Positions 42,684 to 51,424 are shown, counted from the stretch's first letter. The stretch: DNA of 64,000 nt from CAYHVK01 sp964360255 (GCA_964360255.1 CAYHVK010000001.1:217004-281003), one strand, 5' to 3'. Notes: generated by a model not told the origin, from the letters alone. A program made the numbers and translations.

Positions 42684-43448
42684 ATGAAAACACCGACTGT
42701 TTCACTTATTCCCGCCTTCGAAAATAACTATTTTTTTTGCGGACAAGTAGGTGAGTCCGCTTTCGTAGTCGACCCGGGCCATGCACAAGAAGTCTTAGAC
42801 TTTCTTAAAGAGCGCCAATTAAAATTAAAGCTGATTTTACTCACTCATCATCACAGTGATCACATTGGCGGAGTGGAAGAACTTCAAAAACAAACAGGCG
42901 CTCAAGTTTACGGACCAGCTGATTTAAAAGACCACGGTCTAAAGTGTGATAGGATCTGCCGCGATGGTGATAGTTTTGAATTTGAATCGATAAAATTTAA
43001 CACTCTTGAAATCCCGGGCCACACATTAGACCATTTAGCTTATCATGCTCCTGAGCCAGAGTGGCTGTTTTGTGGCGACACCTTATTTTCGCTTGGATGC
43101 GGACGCATTTTCGAGGGCACATACGAACAAATGTTTAATTCACTCAGCCGCCTCAAATCTTTACCAGGATCAACAAAAGTTTTTTGTGCTCACGAGTACA
43201 CTCTTGTGAATCTCAAATTTTCACTTCAGTATTTGCAAGAGAACAAAGTTTCAGACAAGCTTCTTTACTTCTACGCTGACCTTCATCAAAAAATTATTTT
43301 TCTAAGGGCGCAAAATACTCCGACTATTCCTTCAACGATAGATTTTGAAAAACAGTACAATTTATTTTTAAAAGCTAAGACAGTCGAAGAGTTTAAAAAG
43401 GTACGCGAGGCCCGCAATACTTTCAGTCCAGCACAAACTCCGCAATAA
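42684..43448 (+). CDS. gloB: Hydroxyacylglutathione hydrolase (glyoxalase II)
   Basis: 254-residue metallo-beta-lactamase-fold enzyme that hydrolyses S-D-lactoylglutathione to lactate and glutathione. The binuclear metal site is present: THHHSDH (54-60, ligands H55, H57, D59, H60), GHTLDH, FCGDTLFSLGCGR and CAHEYT. The C-terminal substrate domain (LRAQNTPTIPSTI) is typical of GloB. It detoxifies methylglyoxal together with glyoxalase I, which is not in this window. Its end overlaps the convergent hydrolase. Confidence 0.93.
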   Translation: MKTPTVSLIPAFENNYFFCGQVGESAFVVDPGHAQEVLDFLKERQLKLKLILLTHHHSDHIGGVEELQKQTGAQVYGPADLKDHGLKCDRICRDGDSFEFESIKFNTLEIPGHTLDHLAYHAPEPEWLFCGDTLFSLGCGRIFEGTYEQMFNSLSRLKSLPGSTKVFCAHEYTLVNLKFSLQYLQENKVSDKLLYFYADLHQKIIFLRAQNTPTIPSTIDFEKQYNLFLKAKTVEEFKKVREARNTFSPAQTPQ

Positions 43449-44151
43449 TGGGCAAATGGTCAGAAAGTTTACGCCAATGAGGCCCTCGCAAGACCATTGA
43501 GTTTACACAGCGTAAGTTTAAAAAATACATTTTATCCAAAGGTAAAACCGGCATTAAACTCGGGAACGTAAAAGACTCCGCCGCATGAGGGTTCGGAAAA
43601 ATATCCGTAAGACCTACATTACAGAAACCTTCTCGAGCTCTGCCTCGCCAATCATTAAAATCCCCGCCTAAAATAAGTGGCCCCGATTGAAATGAACCAA
43701 AGCCAAGAGTGCTGATGATCTGGGCTTGCTGTTTCTCACGTCCGCTTTCAGTGAGATCTAAATGAGTACAAGCTAAAGTGAGATCTTTATTTTCATATTC
43801 GACCGTACCTACCAGAAGACTGCGACGCTCATATTTATTGGTAGAGATGTCGTGATTATGCCAAGACTTAAAGGGGTACTTCGATAAAATTGCATTCCCG
43901 TGATTGCCAGAGGTGTAAACGGCATTTTTACCGTAAACGTAATGGCTCCAGATTTCGTCGGCCATATGTTCGAGAGGATCATTTATAAAATCTTTTTTAT
44001 GCTTTTCAGGGTGAAGACCGCGCATCTCTTGAAGAAAAACTAAATCTAAATTGAGTTCAACGAGTCGCTCTTTAAGTTCTTTTAAAATATAGCGTTGATT
44101 GGTGATATTAAAAAACTTATGAACATTGTAAGATAAAACCCGCAAACGCAT
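43423..44151 (-). CDS. Endonuclease/exonuclease/phosphatase-family protein, YbhP-like
   Basis: 242 residues of the EEP superfamily: SYNVHKFFN at the start, FLQEMRGL, GNAILSKYPF, THLDLTESGREKQ, GGDFNDWRG and SDHLPIIAEF. It follows the ClsB-like gene after one base. In E. coli the cardiolipin synthase gene clsB (ybhO) is likewise next to ybhP, an EEP protein, so the pair is conserved. Likely a phosphodiesterase acting on lipid or nucleotide; substrate unknown. Confidence 0.88.
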   Translation of the reverse strand: MRLRVLSYNVHKFFNITNQRYILKELKERLVELNLDLVFLQEMRGLHPEKHKKDFINDPLEHMADEIWSHYVYGKNAVYTSGNHGNAILSKYPFKSWHNHDISTNKYERRSLLVGTVEYENKDLTLACTHLDLTESGREKQQAQIISTLGFGSFQSGPLILGGDFNDWRGRAREGFCNVGLTDIFPNPHAAESFTFPSLMPVLPLDKMYFLNLRCVNSMVLRGPHWRKLSDHLPIIAEFVLD

Positions 44152-44152
44152 A

Positions 44153-45247
44153 TTAAAACCAAGAGTAAAAAATTCGGGTTATTAAATGAGCCACAAAAGA
44201 CGGAATTTTCATTTTCGGCACTTCGAGAATCGGCATAGAGTTACTTTTATCTTCTTCAAATTGATCAATAATCTGTTTTTTACATTTATCCGTACGCAAA
44301 ACATAATCAATCTCTAAATCGCGAATGGCACTACGGCGATTGAAGTTAGAAGAGCCAACTAGCGTCCAATCATCAACAGTTAGAGTTTTGGCGTGAAGCA
44401 GGCCCGGCCTATATTCGTAGATTTTAATCCCGCTCTTCAGCATTTCGAGATAAAGCGACTGAGCCAGCCATTTTGAAATGGGCACATCATTTTTAAAAGG
44501 CAAAATAATTTCAACCTTCACCCCTGCTTTTGCTTTGGCACAAAGCAATTTTAGACTACGACGGCGTGGCATAAAATAAGGGGTGGTAATTAAAATTCTC
44601 TCTTTAGCACCTTTTAGTTGATTGCGAATAACTGCATTTCTATCTTTGCGAAGTTCTCGCAACTGATTAGAATAAAAATAAGGCGAAGGTACTGGTAATT
44701 TCGGTGCTTTCAACTGCCGTGGTGCTTTCAGATCTTGGGTGTGTGAGCGCTCCCACAAATTATAGAAAATGTTGCGGAGGTCGAGCAGATCATTCTCTTT
44801 AATCTCCACACTTGTTTCACGCCACTGCAAAGCTTCTTCGTGAATATTGCGACTCCCAACGACAGCCGTGCTGTTATCAAATAAGAAGAGCTTTTGGTGG
44901 TTACGAACATTGAAGTGGTAAAGCAAATGCATGAATTGACTGATCTGCGGTGTCCACCATGGTGGCGGATGGTAAATTTTAATTTCAAAACCTGGGATTT
45001 TTTTTTGATCTACTATTTCATCAGCCCAATCACTTGAGCCGTAACCATCGACGCAAAGCCTGACGGTTACTCCCTGTTGGGCCTTTTTCTTGAGTCTTTG
45101 AAAAACCTCTTTGCCGAACTTATCGTCTTCAACAATATAGCAGGTCACTAAAATTTCTTTTTGCGCCTCATCGATAAGCTGTAAAATGCGCCGATGATAC
45201 TCATCGGGTTTAAAATACAGGTTCTCGAGAAGAGGCAATGAAGGCAT
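44153..45247 (-). CDS. Cardiolipin synthase (ClsB-like), PLD superfamily
   Basis: 364 residues with two HKD motifs: NHQKLFLFDNSTAVVGSRN (first, about 117-135) and LHAKTLTVDDWTLVGSSNFN (second). No N-terminal membrane helices, which fits ClsB/ClsC rather than ClsA. It would condense phosphatidylglycerol (or PG and PE) to cardiolipin at the inner membrane. It lies in a tight minus-strand run with an SDR, a hydrophilic protein and a hemerythrin. Confidence 0.9.
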   Translation of the reverse strand: MPSLPLLENLYFKPDEYHRRILQLIDEAQKEILVTCYIVEDDKFGKEVFQRLKKKAQQGVTVRLCVDGYGSSDWADEIVDQKKIPGFEIKIYHPPPWWTPQISQFMHLLYHFNVRNHQKLFLFDNSTAVVGSRNIHEEALQWRETSVEIKENDLLDLRNIFYNLWERSHTQDLKAPRQLKAPKLPVPSPYFYSNQLRELRKDRNAVIRNQLKGAKERILITTPYFMPRRRSLKLLCAKAKAGVKVEIILPFKNDVPISKWLAQSLYLEMLKSGIKIYEYRPGLLHAKTLTVDDWTLVGSSNFNRRSAIRDLEIDYVLRTDKCKKQIIDQFEEDKSNSMPILEVPKMKIPSFVAHLITRIFYSWF

Positions 45248-45282
45248 GCGCTACCGTACCATAGATTTTAAATGGCGACATT

Positions 45283-46185
45283 TTAATTACGGACGCGAGG
45301 CTCTGGATTGTTCTTTTTGAAGCCGCCTTGAGTGGAGTATTTCAAAATGCCATCTAAAGCGCCTTTTGGTTTTTTACGCAGACGTGAGGGAACTTCTTCA
45401 GCTTCACCTGAGGTCAATGTATAAGCTCCATCGACAACAAAAAGAGTTCCATTTACGTAAGTGGCCATATCAGAAGCTAAGAAGGCAAAGGCATTGGCGA
45501 TTTCTTCAGGCGTACCCTTACGGCGCATCGGAATACCCTCAACCATCGTCTTTTCTTCTTGTTTAGAAATTGGTGAACGACCAGCACGGGTCATGGCCGT
45601 ATCAATGGCACCGGGTAAAACACAGTTGGCACGAATGCCATGAGGAGCTTGCTCAACCGCAAGGCCTTGAATAAATGAATGGATAAAGCCTTTAGTGCCG
45701 CCGTATATAGCATCACTTGGCTCGCCTTGGAGTCCAGCAATTGAGCCAGTGGCAAGTATAACTCCACGAGTTTTCTTTAATTCGGGTAAAGCGGCTCGAG
45801 TCATGTAAAAAACTGAATTAATATTATTATGAACTGTTCTGAAGAAGGCTTCGTCTGAAACTTTCTCAGTGAGATCCCCAACTATGGCAACACCCGCATT
45901 ATTTACCAGAATATCGACGCGTTTAAAAAAACCACGAGCGATTTTTACGCACTCTTCAGCGCTTTCAGGATTTCCCACATCGCCCTCGAAACTAATGGCT
46001 TGCCCGCCCCGGCGGATAATAGCTTTTGCAACTTCATCCACCGGGTCTCCAGGCAAACCAGCGCAAACCACCTTAGCGCCTAAGCTGGCAAACTTGTGAG
46101 CTGTGGCCTCGCCAATACCGCTTCCAGCACCGGTTATAATTGCGACTTTACCTTGCAAATGAAGAGCTGGATTATTTTTCTTCAT
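45283..46185 (-). CDS. Short-chain dehydrogenase/reductase
   Basis: 300 residues from the ATG at 46185. NAD(P)-binding TGAGSGIGEATAH, NNAG, the catalytic tyrosine and lysine in YGGTKGF, and the classic SDR C-terminus ATYVNGTLFVVDGAYT; a basic 25-residue tail (KKPKGALDG to PEPRVRN) is extra. Resembles general-stress SDRs encoded with CsbD- or hemerythrin-type genes. The start overlaps the hydrophilic gene end by 14 bases; a longer frame would overlap it much more and is rejected. Confidence 0.9.
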   Translation of the reverse strand: MKKNNPALHLQGKVAIITGAGSGIGEATAHKFASLGAKVVCAGLPGDPVDEVAKAIIRRGGQAISFEGDVGNPESAEECVKIARGFFKRVDILVNNAGVAIVGDLTEKVSDEAFFRTVHNNINSVFYMTRAALPELKKTRGVILATGSIAGLQGEPSDAIYGGTKGFIHSFIQGLAVEQAPHGIRANCVLPGAIDTAMTRAGRSPISKQEEKTMVEGIPMRRKGTPEEIANAFAFLASDMATYVNGTLFVVDGAYTLTSGEAEEVPSRLRKKPKGALDGILKYSTQGGFKKNNPEPRVRN

Positions 46186-46483
46186 TCTTTTTATTAACCT
46201 TTTTACCTTTATCGCCTTCAGTATCTTTATCAGTATAATCCACGTAATACTTGGCCGGCTCATCTGAGTCGCCGTATTTACGTTTGTAATCTTCTCTCAG
46301 ATTAATTCGGTCGTCTCCGGCAAAACCACGGGCGAAGCCTTTACCACTTCTATCAGGACGTGAAATATCGGTGGCGCGATAATCAACACCACCGTCATTT
46401 TTATCTAAATCTTCACCTTTAATGTTTGTCGGCACATGAACTGAACTTTTATTTTTTGTATTCTCTTGTTTTTGATGTTTCAT
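46172..46483 (-). CDS. Small highly hydrophilic protein
   Basis: 103 residues, almost all charged or polar (KHQKQENTKNKSS at the start, EGDKGKKVNKKNEEK at the end), with no hydrophobic core; likely disordered. A middle segment DRSGKGFARGFAGDD is the only compositionally distinct part. Such proteins occur in desiccation and general-stress regulons. It lies 35 bases after the hemerythrin gene. Confidence 0.65.
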   Translation of the reverse strand: MKHQKQENTKNKSSVHVPTNIKGEDLDKNDGGVDYRATDISRPDRSGKGFARGFAGDDRINLREDYKRKYGDSDEPAKYYVDYTDKDTEGDKGKKVNKKNEEK

Positions 46484-46518
46484 TTCAATTACCCCTTAAA
46501 CTCAGGTGCGATTTCTTA

Positions 46519-47004
46519 TTAGTGTTGAAGTTGTTTTTTCAACTTGAGATATAAAGCACCTAGATTAACGCGCTCTTCTTTGGCCGTTTCTTTTTTAAAG
46601 TCTGGTAAAAATTCGCTTTCCTCTTCTTTGATATGATGCTCAACAAGCTCTGCAAGAACTTTTACCTTCGCTGTCCAAAGATCTGGGTCGTCTACTTTTT
46701 CGATACGTCCAATCATTTCTTCGGCGAGCTTATGTTCAATCTCACCCTCAAGAGCTTCAATCCGAGTGTCATCTTCTCGCTTCATGTAGACATATAATGT
46801 CTGCTCTTCAGGTTTGGCGTGCGAGATCAGCATTGGCGCAAACTCAGCATAAGCGGCTTGACGATCTTCAATTGGTTTTTCTGGATCTTTTAGAATTTTA
46901 ATAAGCTGCTTAAGTGGCTTATGTTCTTCAAGAATAAGATCATAAATATCCACCGCTTGTAGATCTGACGATTTTTTTTCTTTTGTTACTTCAGTTTGTT
47001 TCAT
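46519..47004 (-). CDS. Hemerythrin-like HHE-domain protein
   Basis: 161 residues, four-helix HHE cation-binding fold. Likely iron ligands: H in EEHKPLKQLI, H and E in ISHAKPEEQTLY, HH in VEHHIKEEESEFLP. It may sense or bind O2, NO or iron. A sigma-70-like promoter (TTGAGC, 16 bases, AATAAT at 47059-47032) and an inverted repeat TGCATGC-N12-GCATGCA (47044-47069) precede it. Probable first gene of a five-gene stress operon. Confidence 0.88.
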   Translation of the reverse strand: MKQTEVTKEKKSSDLQAVDIYDLILEEHKPLKQLIKILKDPEKPIEDRQAAYAEFAPMLISHAKPEEQTLYVYMKREDDTRIEALEGEIEHKLAEEMIGRIEKVDDPDLWTAKVKVLAELVEHHIKEEESEFLPDFKKETAKEERVNLGALYLKLKKQLQH

Positions 47005-47043
47005 ATTTCTCCTCTTTCTCTATTCGTTTTCATTATTGCAAGA

Positions 47044-47069
47044 TGCATGCACAGCTCAAAAAGCATGCA
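47044..47069 (-). promoter_or_regulatory. Inverted repeat overlapping the hemerythrin -35 region
   Basis: TGCATGC, 12 bases, GCATGCA. It spans the presumed -35 box (TTGAGC), so it could be a repressor or activator site. Confidence 0.35.
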
Positions 47070-47138
47070 ACAGAGATAGAACCCAACTTTATAAAATAAA
47101 GTTCGTTTCCGCCCCACGAAGAGGAGTTAAGTTAGCCT

Positions 47139-47387
47139 TCATCCCTGCATAGAGCGGTCTTTGAGACTGGTTTCACCAGCATGACGAGCGCAGCTGACGC
47201 AGCAATAAATGTGATTACCCTCTTCAACTCCATGGCCAATGATGCGCGTGTCACAATGATTACAATGAGGTGCTAGCTTATTAATTGCACACTCAAAACT
47301 ATCAAAAACATGTCGCTCTTCACCCATGCTGACAGTAAATGCTTTGTCGTATTTGTTGCCGCAGTTTTCACATTGAGTGTTGTTCAT
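47139..47387 (-). CDS. Small zinc-ribbon, 'prokaryotic metallothionein'-like protein
   Basis: 82 residues with four Cys pairs or near pairs: CENCGNKY, DSFECAINKLAPHCNHCDTR and YCCVSCARH, plus histidines in between. The layout FDSFECAI...LAPHCNHC...IYCC is that of short proteins often labelled prokaryotic metallothionein. Binds zinc or another soft metal by inference. Ribosome site AAGGAGAAG. It precedes the hemerythrin gene by 134 bases on the same strand. Confidence 0.7.
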   Translation of the reverse strand: MNNTQCENCGNKYDKAFTVSMGEERHVFDSFECAINKLAPHCNHCDTRIIGHGVEEGNHIYCCVSCARHAGETSLKDRSMQG

Positions 47388-47497
47388 ATAACTTCTCCTT
47401 TATTATGGCGTGACGGGGTAAAAAAGAACCTGACTGAGGTGTAAAGCTCCTCATAACCACAGCCCATCATGCCTCTGCGTCTATAGAGCCTTACTCA

Positions 47498-47514
47498 TTG
47501 GCATGACACATGCA
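47498..47514 (+). promoter_or_regulatory. Candidate sigma-54 promoter of the glycine-zipper pair
   Basis: TTGGCATGACACATGCA, 12 of 14 positions, exact GG-N10-GC spacing, 46 bases before the ATG. Confidence 0.65.
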
Positions 47515-47559
47515 AAATTCACAACCAGTTACTTTGAGCACTTTTTTAAAGGAGCTGTT

Positions 47560-48162
47560 ATGAAGTCAGGTAATAAAGTCGTTTTCGCTATTTTCGATAA
47601 TCGTAGCAGTGTTGAAACGGCGGTGCGTGCGCTGAAATCGGCCAATTTTCGCAAGAGCGATATTTCAGTATTAATGCCCGCACTCGGAGACGAAAGCACT
47701 TTCGCACATTCTAAATCTTCAAAAGCTCCTGAGGGCGCAACTGCTGGCGCAGGAATAGGTGCCTTAGTTGGCGGCACATTTGGATGGCTAGTTGGAATTG
47801 GCGCAATTGCAGTGGCTCCGCCTCTCGGAATCATGTTAGCCGCTGGCCCTATTATGAGTGCCCTAGCCGCTGCCGGTGCCGCAGGCGCACTCGGAGGTTT
47901 AACTGGAGCTTTAGTCGGCTTCGGAATTCCAGAGTATGAGGCTAAACGATATGAAGATTATGTAAAGGATGGTGGAATCTTACTTTCAGTTCACGTCGAT
48001 GACGATAATTGGATGGGAAAAGCCAAATACATTCTTGAAAGTTCAGGTGCTCGAGATATTTCTTCGACGACAGAAGTTTATAACGGTACTGAAAATACTC
48101 AGGCCCCAATCCCACCATCACAAGGCACTTATTATCCAGATGTTCCGCCCTACATATTATAG
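47560..48162 (+). CDS. DUF1269-like general stress protein with glycine-zipper membrane segment (copy 1)
   Basis: 200 residues from an ATG after AAAGGAGC. A ferredoxin-like N-terminal part (VVFAIFDNRSSVETAVRALKSA, SDISVLMP), a long glycine/alanine-rich hydrophobic hairpin (about 65-125; GAGIGALVGGTFGWLVGIGA), a GIPEYEAKRYEDYVKDGG turn and a C-terminal strand (ILLSVHVDDD). This is the layout of DUF1269-type stress proteins. The proline-rich tail (APIPPSQGTYYPDVPPYIL) is an addition. Paralogue of the next gene; the pair is probably co-transcribed. Confidence 0.78.
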   Translation: MKSGNKVVFAIFDNRSSVETAVRALKSANFRKSDISVLMPALGDESTFAHSKSSKAPEGATAGAGIGALVGGTFGWLVGIGAIAVAPPLGIMLAAGPIMSALAAAGAAGALGGLTGALVGFGIPEYEAKRYEDYVKDGGILLSVHVDDDNWMGKAKYILESSGARDISSTTEVYNGTENTQAPIPPSQGTYYPDVPPYIL

Positions 48163-48196
48163 GGCTATTTGAAAAAAAATTTATCAAGGAGGAAGT

Positions 48197-48760
48197 ATGA
48201 ATCATCAACACACAACAGACGGTAGCAAAGCCGCATTTGGTATTTTTCGCCGACGCTCAGAAGTCAGTGCTGCCAAGGCAGCGCTTTCAGCCAACGGATT
48301 TTCGCGATCCGATATTTCAGTGCTTTATCCTTCTCATCCAGGCGCTAAAGACTTTCCATCACGGCAAAAATCTACCGTGCGCACCGGCGCCATGGTCGGA
48401 GCCGCAATAGGGGGATTGATATTTTTTCTAATGGGTGTAGTAGTGAGCCTCAGAAATCCGATAATTACAGAATCACTTCTGGGCCAAATGTTATTTGTAA
48501 TTGCGGGCTTTATCGGTGGAGCCATATTCGGCGCTGCTGCTGGTGCACTTGTTGGAATTGGTACACCTCAAAGAGCTGAGCTTCGCTACGGAGATTATAT
48601 CGATGCGGGCGGCATTCTCATGTCAGTTCACGTCGATAATGCCGAGCAGGCTGACAAAGCTCAGAAAACTTTAGAACAAACAGGCGCCCAAGATATCAAC
48701 CTCATTAGCGAAGGCCAAGGTTGGGAGACCGTTTATGGAAAAATCTTCCACCACGCTTAA
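48197..48760 (+). CDS. DUF1269-like general stress protein (copy 2)
   Basis: 187 residues, ribosome site AAGGAGGAAG, 34 bases after copy 1. Same plan: AAFGIFRRRSEVSAAKAALSANGFSRSDISVLYP, hydrophobic glycine-rich region (about 65-120), GIGTPQRAELRYGDYIDAGG, ILMSVHVDNAEQA. It diverges strongly from copy 1 in the membrane hairpin, which here carries a more standard hydrophobic helix (GLIFFLMGVVVSL). Tandem duplication. Confidence 0.78.
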   Translation: MNHQHTTDGSKAAFGIFRRRSEVSAAKAALSANGFSRSDISVLYPSHPGAKDFPSRQKSTVRTGAMVGAAIGGLIFFLMGVVVSLRNPIITESLLGQMLFVIAGFIGGAIFGAAAGALVGIGTPQRAELRYGDYIDAGGILMSVHVDNAEQADKAQKTLEQTGAQDINLISEGQGWETVYGKIFHHA

Positions 48761-48859
48761 AAGGAACTTTTCAGCTGGGTCAAAAATGTACTTTTGTGGA
48801 TTTCAAGGGAATATTTTGAACGCAAAATTAAGCGAAAGAGAATTAATCTACCATACGTT

Positions 48860-48876
48860 CTGGCACGAACTGTGCT
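48860..48876 (+). promoter_or_regulatory. Strong candidate sigma-54 promoter of the OmpA-like protein
   Basis: CTGGCACGAACTGTGCT, 13 of 14 consensus positions, exact GG-N10-GC spacing, 62 bases before the ATG. Best -24 box in the window. Confidence 0.75.
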
Positions 48877-48937
48877 TAACCAAAATGTCGTGATGTTTTT
48901 TAAACATCAAAGTTAACACGTCAACAGGAGTAGATAC

Positions 48938-49516
48938 ATGTCCAAGTCCAATTTTAAGCAAATCGTTGTCGGCCCGTCACTTGCCATCGCCTTGGTACTT
49001 GGTGCCGCCGCTTGTTCTTCAACTAAAAAGGCTTCAGTTGAAGATTTAAGTCCAACTTCGCAAGCCGCAGCTAAAACAGGGGCGACTCATTTTGCCGTGA
49101 TTTCCTTCAACAAAGGCAGCTCTGCTCTTTCTGCTGAAAGCCAAGAGAGTCTTCGTCAAATTGCCAAATTAAGTAAAGACCAAGGTAAAAATGTAGAAGA
49201 AGTTAAAATCCTGTCTTGGGGCGATATGGAGATGCCAACAAAAGACACACGTCTTCCAAAACGTGAAATTGATTTAGCTGATCGTCGCGCCGATGCCATT
49301 CAAGATTATCTTGTTGATAACCAAAATTTAGATACAGATATTGATGAACACAATATGGCCAAACGCCCAAATGCTTTGAGCCGTTTATTTAAAACTGACG
49401 ACAATAATATTAAACGCATCTTTGAAGCTCAAGGCGCCGTACCTGTTGAAGGTCAAAGCCTTTCAAACTTCAGCGCTAAGGCCTCGCAAGCCGTTATTCT
49501 CGTAGAAACTGAATAA
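48938..49516 (+). CDS. OmpA-like envelope protein, possible lipoprotein
   Basis: 192 residues. An N-terminal export signal ends LGAAACSS, an imperfect lipobox (Ala at -3), so lipidation at Cys26 is likely but not certain. The body resembles an OmpA C-terminal domain: FAVISFNKGSSALSAESQES, VKILSWGDMEMP, and DLADRRADAIQDYL in the place of the RAxxV helix; the usual arginine of that helix is kept. Ribosome site AACAGGAG. Probably a periplasmic peptidoglycan-associated protein. Followed by a strong terminator. Confidence 0.72.
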   Translation: MSKSNFKQIVVGPSLAIALVLGAAACSSTKKASVEDLSPTSQAAAKTGATHFAVISFNKGSSALSAESQESLRQIAKLSKDQGKNVEEVKILSWGDMEMPTKDTRLPKREIDLADRRADAIQDYLVDNQNLDTDIDEHNMAKRPNALSRLFKTDDNNIKRIFEAQGAVPVEGQSLSNFSAKASQAVILVETE

Positions 49517-49542
49517 ATCTCACGCGCCACTACCCTCAAACT

Positions 49543-49584
49543 AAAATCCCGCGCTGCACCCTCAGGTCAGCGCGGGATTTTTTT
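49543..49584 (+). terminator. Strong intrinsic terminator, shared by convergent genes
   Basis: Perfect 14-base stem AAAATCCCGCGCTG / CAGCGCGGGATTTT with an 11-base loop and a following T tract on the plus strand; on the minus strand the tract is shorter (TTTTAG). The trmO stop codon lies inside the loop. Confidence 0.9.
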
Positions 49585-50227
49585 CGACTCCATGAATAAC
49601 AAAAGTCTCTTTTACCAAGCGAAACTTCACATTCCAGTCAGCAATTAAAATGGCATGCTCACGATCAAGAAATTTATAATGTCCAGGCCGAGGGTCCATG
49701 GCAATGACCTTTTCGATCATCGCTTTCTCTGGTGGAGCCTCTACCTCCCAAATCACTTCATGCATTTTAGGCTTTTCTTCAAACATCTCGGCCCGAGCAT
49801 CAGGAATGGAATCGCAATAGGGAATGTAAGGTTTAATATCATAAATCGGAGTGCCATTGAGAAGATCCACTCCTCGCACCCACAACTCAATTGAATTTTG
49901 CTTCACTTCAAGGCGATCAAACTCTACCACCGACAGCCCCATGTGATTTGGGCGAAATGGCGAACGGGTGGCAAAAACTCCAAGTTTCTTTTGCCCATCA
50001 AATCGTGGCGGAGAAACAAGGGAGCTCACTTTTTCTTCTTTGAAACTATGAAATTGAAAAATCAGCCACAGATGAGAAAATTTCTCGATACCGCGAAAAG
50101 CCTCTACATAAAAATTCTCTTTCGGAAAGACCATCTTACCCCAAGCTTCGCGAACCAATAGCGGTTGCCTTGGAATGCCGAATTTCTGGTGAAAAGGAGT
50201 TTCTATGTTTGTGAGTGTTTTCATCAT
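49562..50227 (-). CDS. trmO: tRNA (N6-threonylcarbamoyladenosine-37) methyltransferase TrmO
   Basis: 221 residues of the TrmO/TsaA/YaeB family, which methylates t6A37 in tRNA with SAM. Seen: GIPRQPLLVREAWGKMVF, GIEKFSHLWLIFQFH, GVFATRSPFRPNHMGLSVVE (the conserved RSPxRPN motif) and GVDLLNGTPIYDIKPYIPYCDS in pieces. Normal length. The stop falls within the terminator hairpin, so its last codons and the terminator overlap. Confidence 0.93.
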   Translation of the reverse strand: MMKTLTNIETPFHQKFGIPRQPLLVREAWGKMVFPKENFYVEAFRGIEKFSHLWLIFQFHSFKEEKVSSLVSPPRFDGQKKLGVFATRSPFRPNHMGLSVVEFDRLEVKQNSIELWVRGVDLLNGTPIYDIKPYIPYCDSIPDARAEMFEEKPKMHEVIWEVEAPPEKAMIEKVIAMDPRPGHYKFLDREHAILIADWNVKFRLVKETFVIHGVEKNPALT

Positions 50228-50432
50228 GTTTTTTCTGGCACCACAATTAGTAAATTTAATGTAAATATGACAGCAAATGCCTCAGTAACCTCTAAATTTG
50301 TCTAAATATAGAGCGATTCGTGAAAATTCTTTATGCATCAGTAAGTTTACTTATGGATCAGATCAAAACTCGAAATTGGACTTAATCCATTACAACCCTT
50401 ACTCTCTCTTTAGTTTACGAGGGATGGGGAAA

Positions 50433-51323
50433 ATGCCTAAGAGAGTGGTACTTACATTATTAGCAGTTCTGGCCGGCAGCACAGTCTACGCCAAGGGGCC
50501 AAAGAATATGAACTGCGCCAATTTACTAGCAGCAGCTGTGCCGGCAGCTGCTTCTGAGTTCACTTACGAAGTGAGCGATTTTGAAGGTCTTTTCTTAGAC
50601 ATTTTAACTGATACTGCGCTGGCACATCAAATTCCAGCTGCGAAACAAGCCTATGCTGCTGAAGAGTTTTTGAAGAAAAAAGCATCATTCTTAAATCAAG
50701 CTATCTATATAGTCCGCCAAATGCGCAGCCATCAAGCGCGCGGAATTCGCTCTCCATTAACAGCTGAACAAGTATTCAACATGATTATTTCTTTAGGTGT
50801 AGACCCATCTATGTATGGCGTTGAGATTAATGAAGAGAAGCAAGAAATCGTTGTTTTGCCTTTCGAAGAAGGCCCGAAAAACGTTGTGGCAGATGAACAA
50901 AAAGTCGACCCACGCGCTGAGTATATTGGTTTTATTGCGACCAAAAATGCGAGCGAGCGCGACCTACCCGATCATTTAAAACGTGCCGTTGGTTTCGGTC
51001 GCAGTGCCATTTCTCGTGAAGCTGGTCCTCAACGTAGAACTGGTGGTCTTGAATTTCAAATTGGCTCCAATAACGAAGTGATTGTAATAGACCTCTCTAA
51101 AAAATTAAAATACACAGTCGAGAGCGCGCGACTCTCTGCTGGAGCTGTTCAAACTGACGAAAAGCTTATGAAGCTGGCTTTTAGCCAAAGCCGAAACTCT
51201 TGGTTCGTTGCATTTAAAAATTTAGCAAATCCCGAAGGGCATATTGGCTTTGGTCAACCAGCTAAAGAAGCACAAGGCCCTGAAAAACCAATGGCGATGG
51301 GTTTCGCAATACCTAAGAAATAA
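50433..51323 (+). CDS. Secreted protein of unknown family
   Basis: 296 residues; signal peptide about 1-20 (VVLTLLAVLAGSTVYAK). Either ATG 50424 or 50433 may start it; the latter follows GAGGGATGGGGAA. The mature part is mixed alpha/beta with EFTYEVSDFEGLFLDIL, a helical segment (AAEEFLKKKASFLNQAIYIV) and a C-terminal run of strands (HIGFGQPAKEAQ). A single Cys at about 25 argues against disulfides. No family recognised. Confidence 0.7.
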   Translation: MPKRVVLTLLAVLAGSTVYAKGPKNMNCANLLAAAVPAAASEFTYEVSDFEGLFLDILTDTALAHQIPAAKQAYAAEEFLKKKASFLNQAIYIVRQMRSHQARGIRSPLTAEQVFNMIISLGVDPSMYGVEINEEKQEIVVLPFEEGPKNVVADEQKVDPRAEYIGFIATKNASERDLPDHLKRAVGFGRSAISREAGPQRRTGGLEFQIGSNNEVIVIDLSKKLKYTVESARLSAGAVQTDEKLMKLAFSQSRNSWFVAFKNLANPEGHIGFGQPAKEAQGPEKPMAMGFAIPKK

Positions 51324-51407
51324 TTCCCCAAGGATAATCACAGTGGACTAAATTGCCCCAAAATTTAGTCTCGGTTTTCTTCTAAACAAATCTATTGACG
51401 ACAAAAC

Positions 51408-51424
51408 TCGGCCCCGAAGTTGCA
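51408..51424 (+). promoter_or_regulatory. Candidate sigma-54 promoter of the receiver protein
   Basis: TCGGCCCCGAAGTTGCA, 11 of 14 positions, exact GG-N10-GC spacing, 53 bases before the ATG. Confidence 0.6.
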
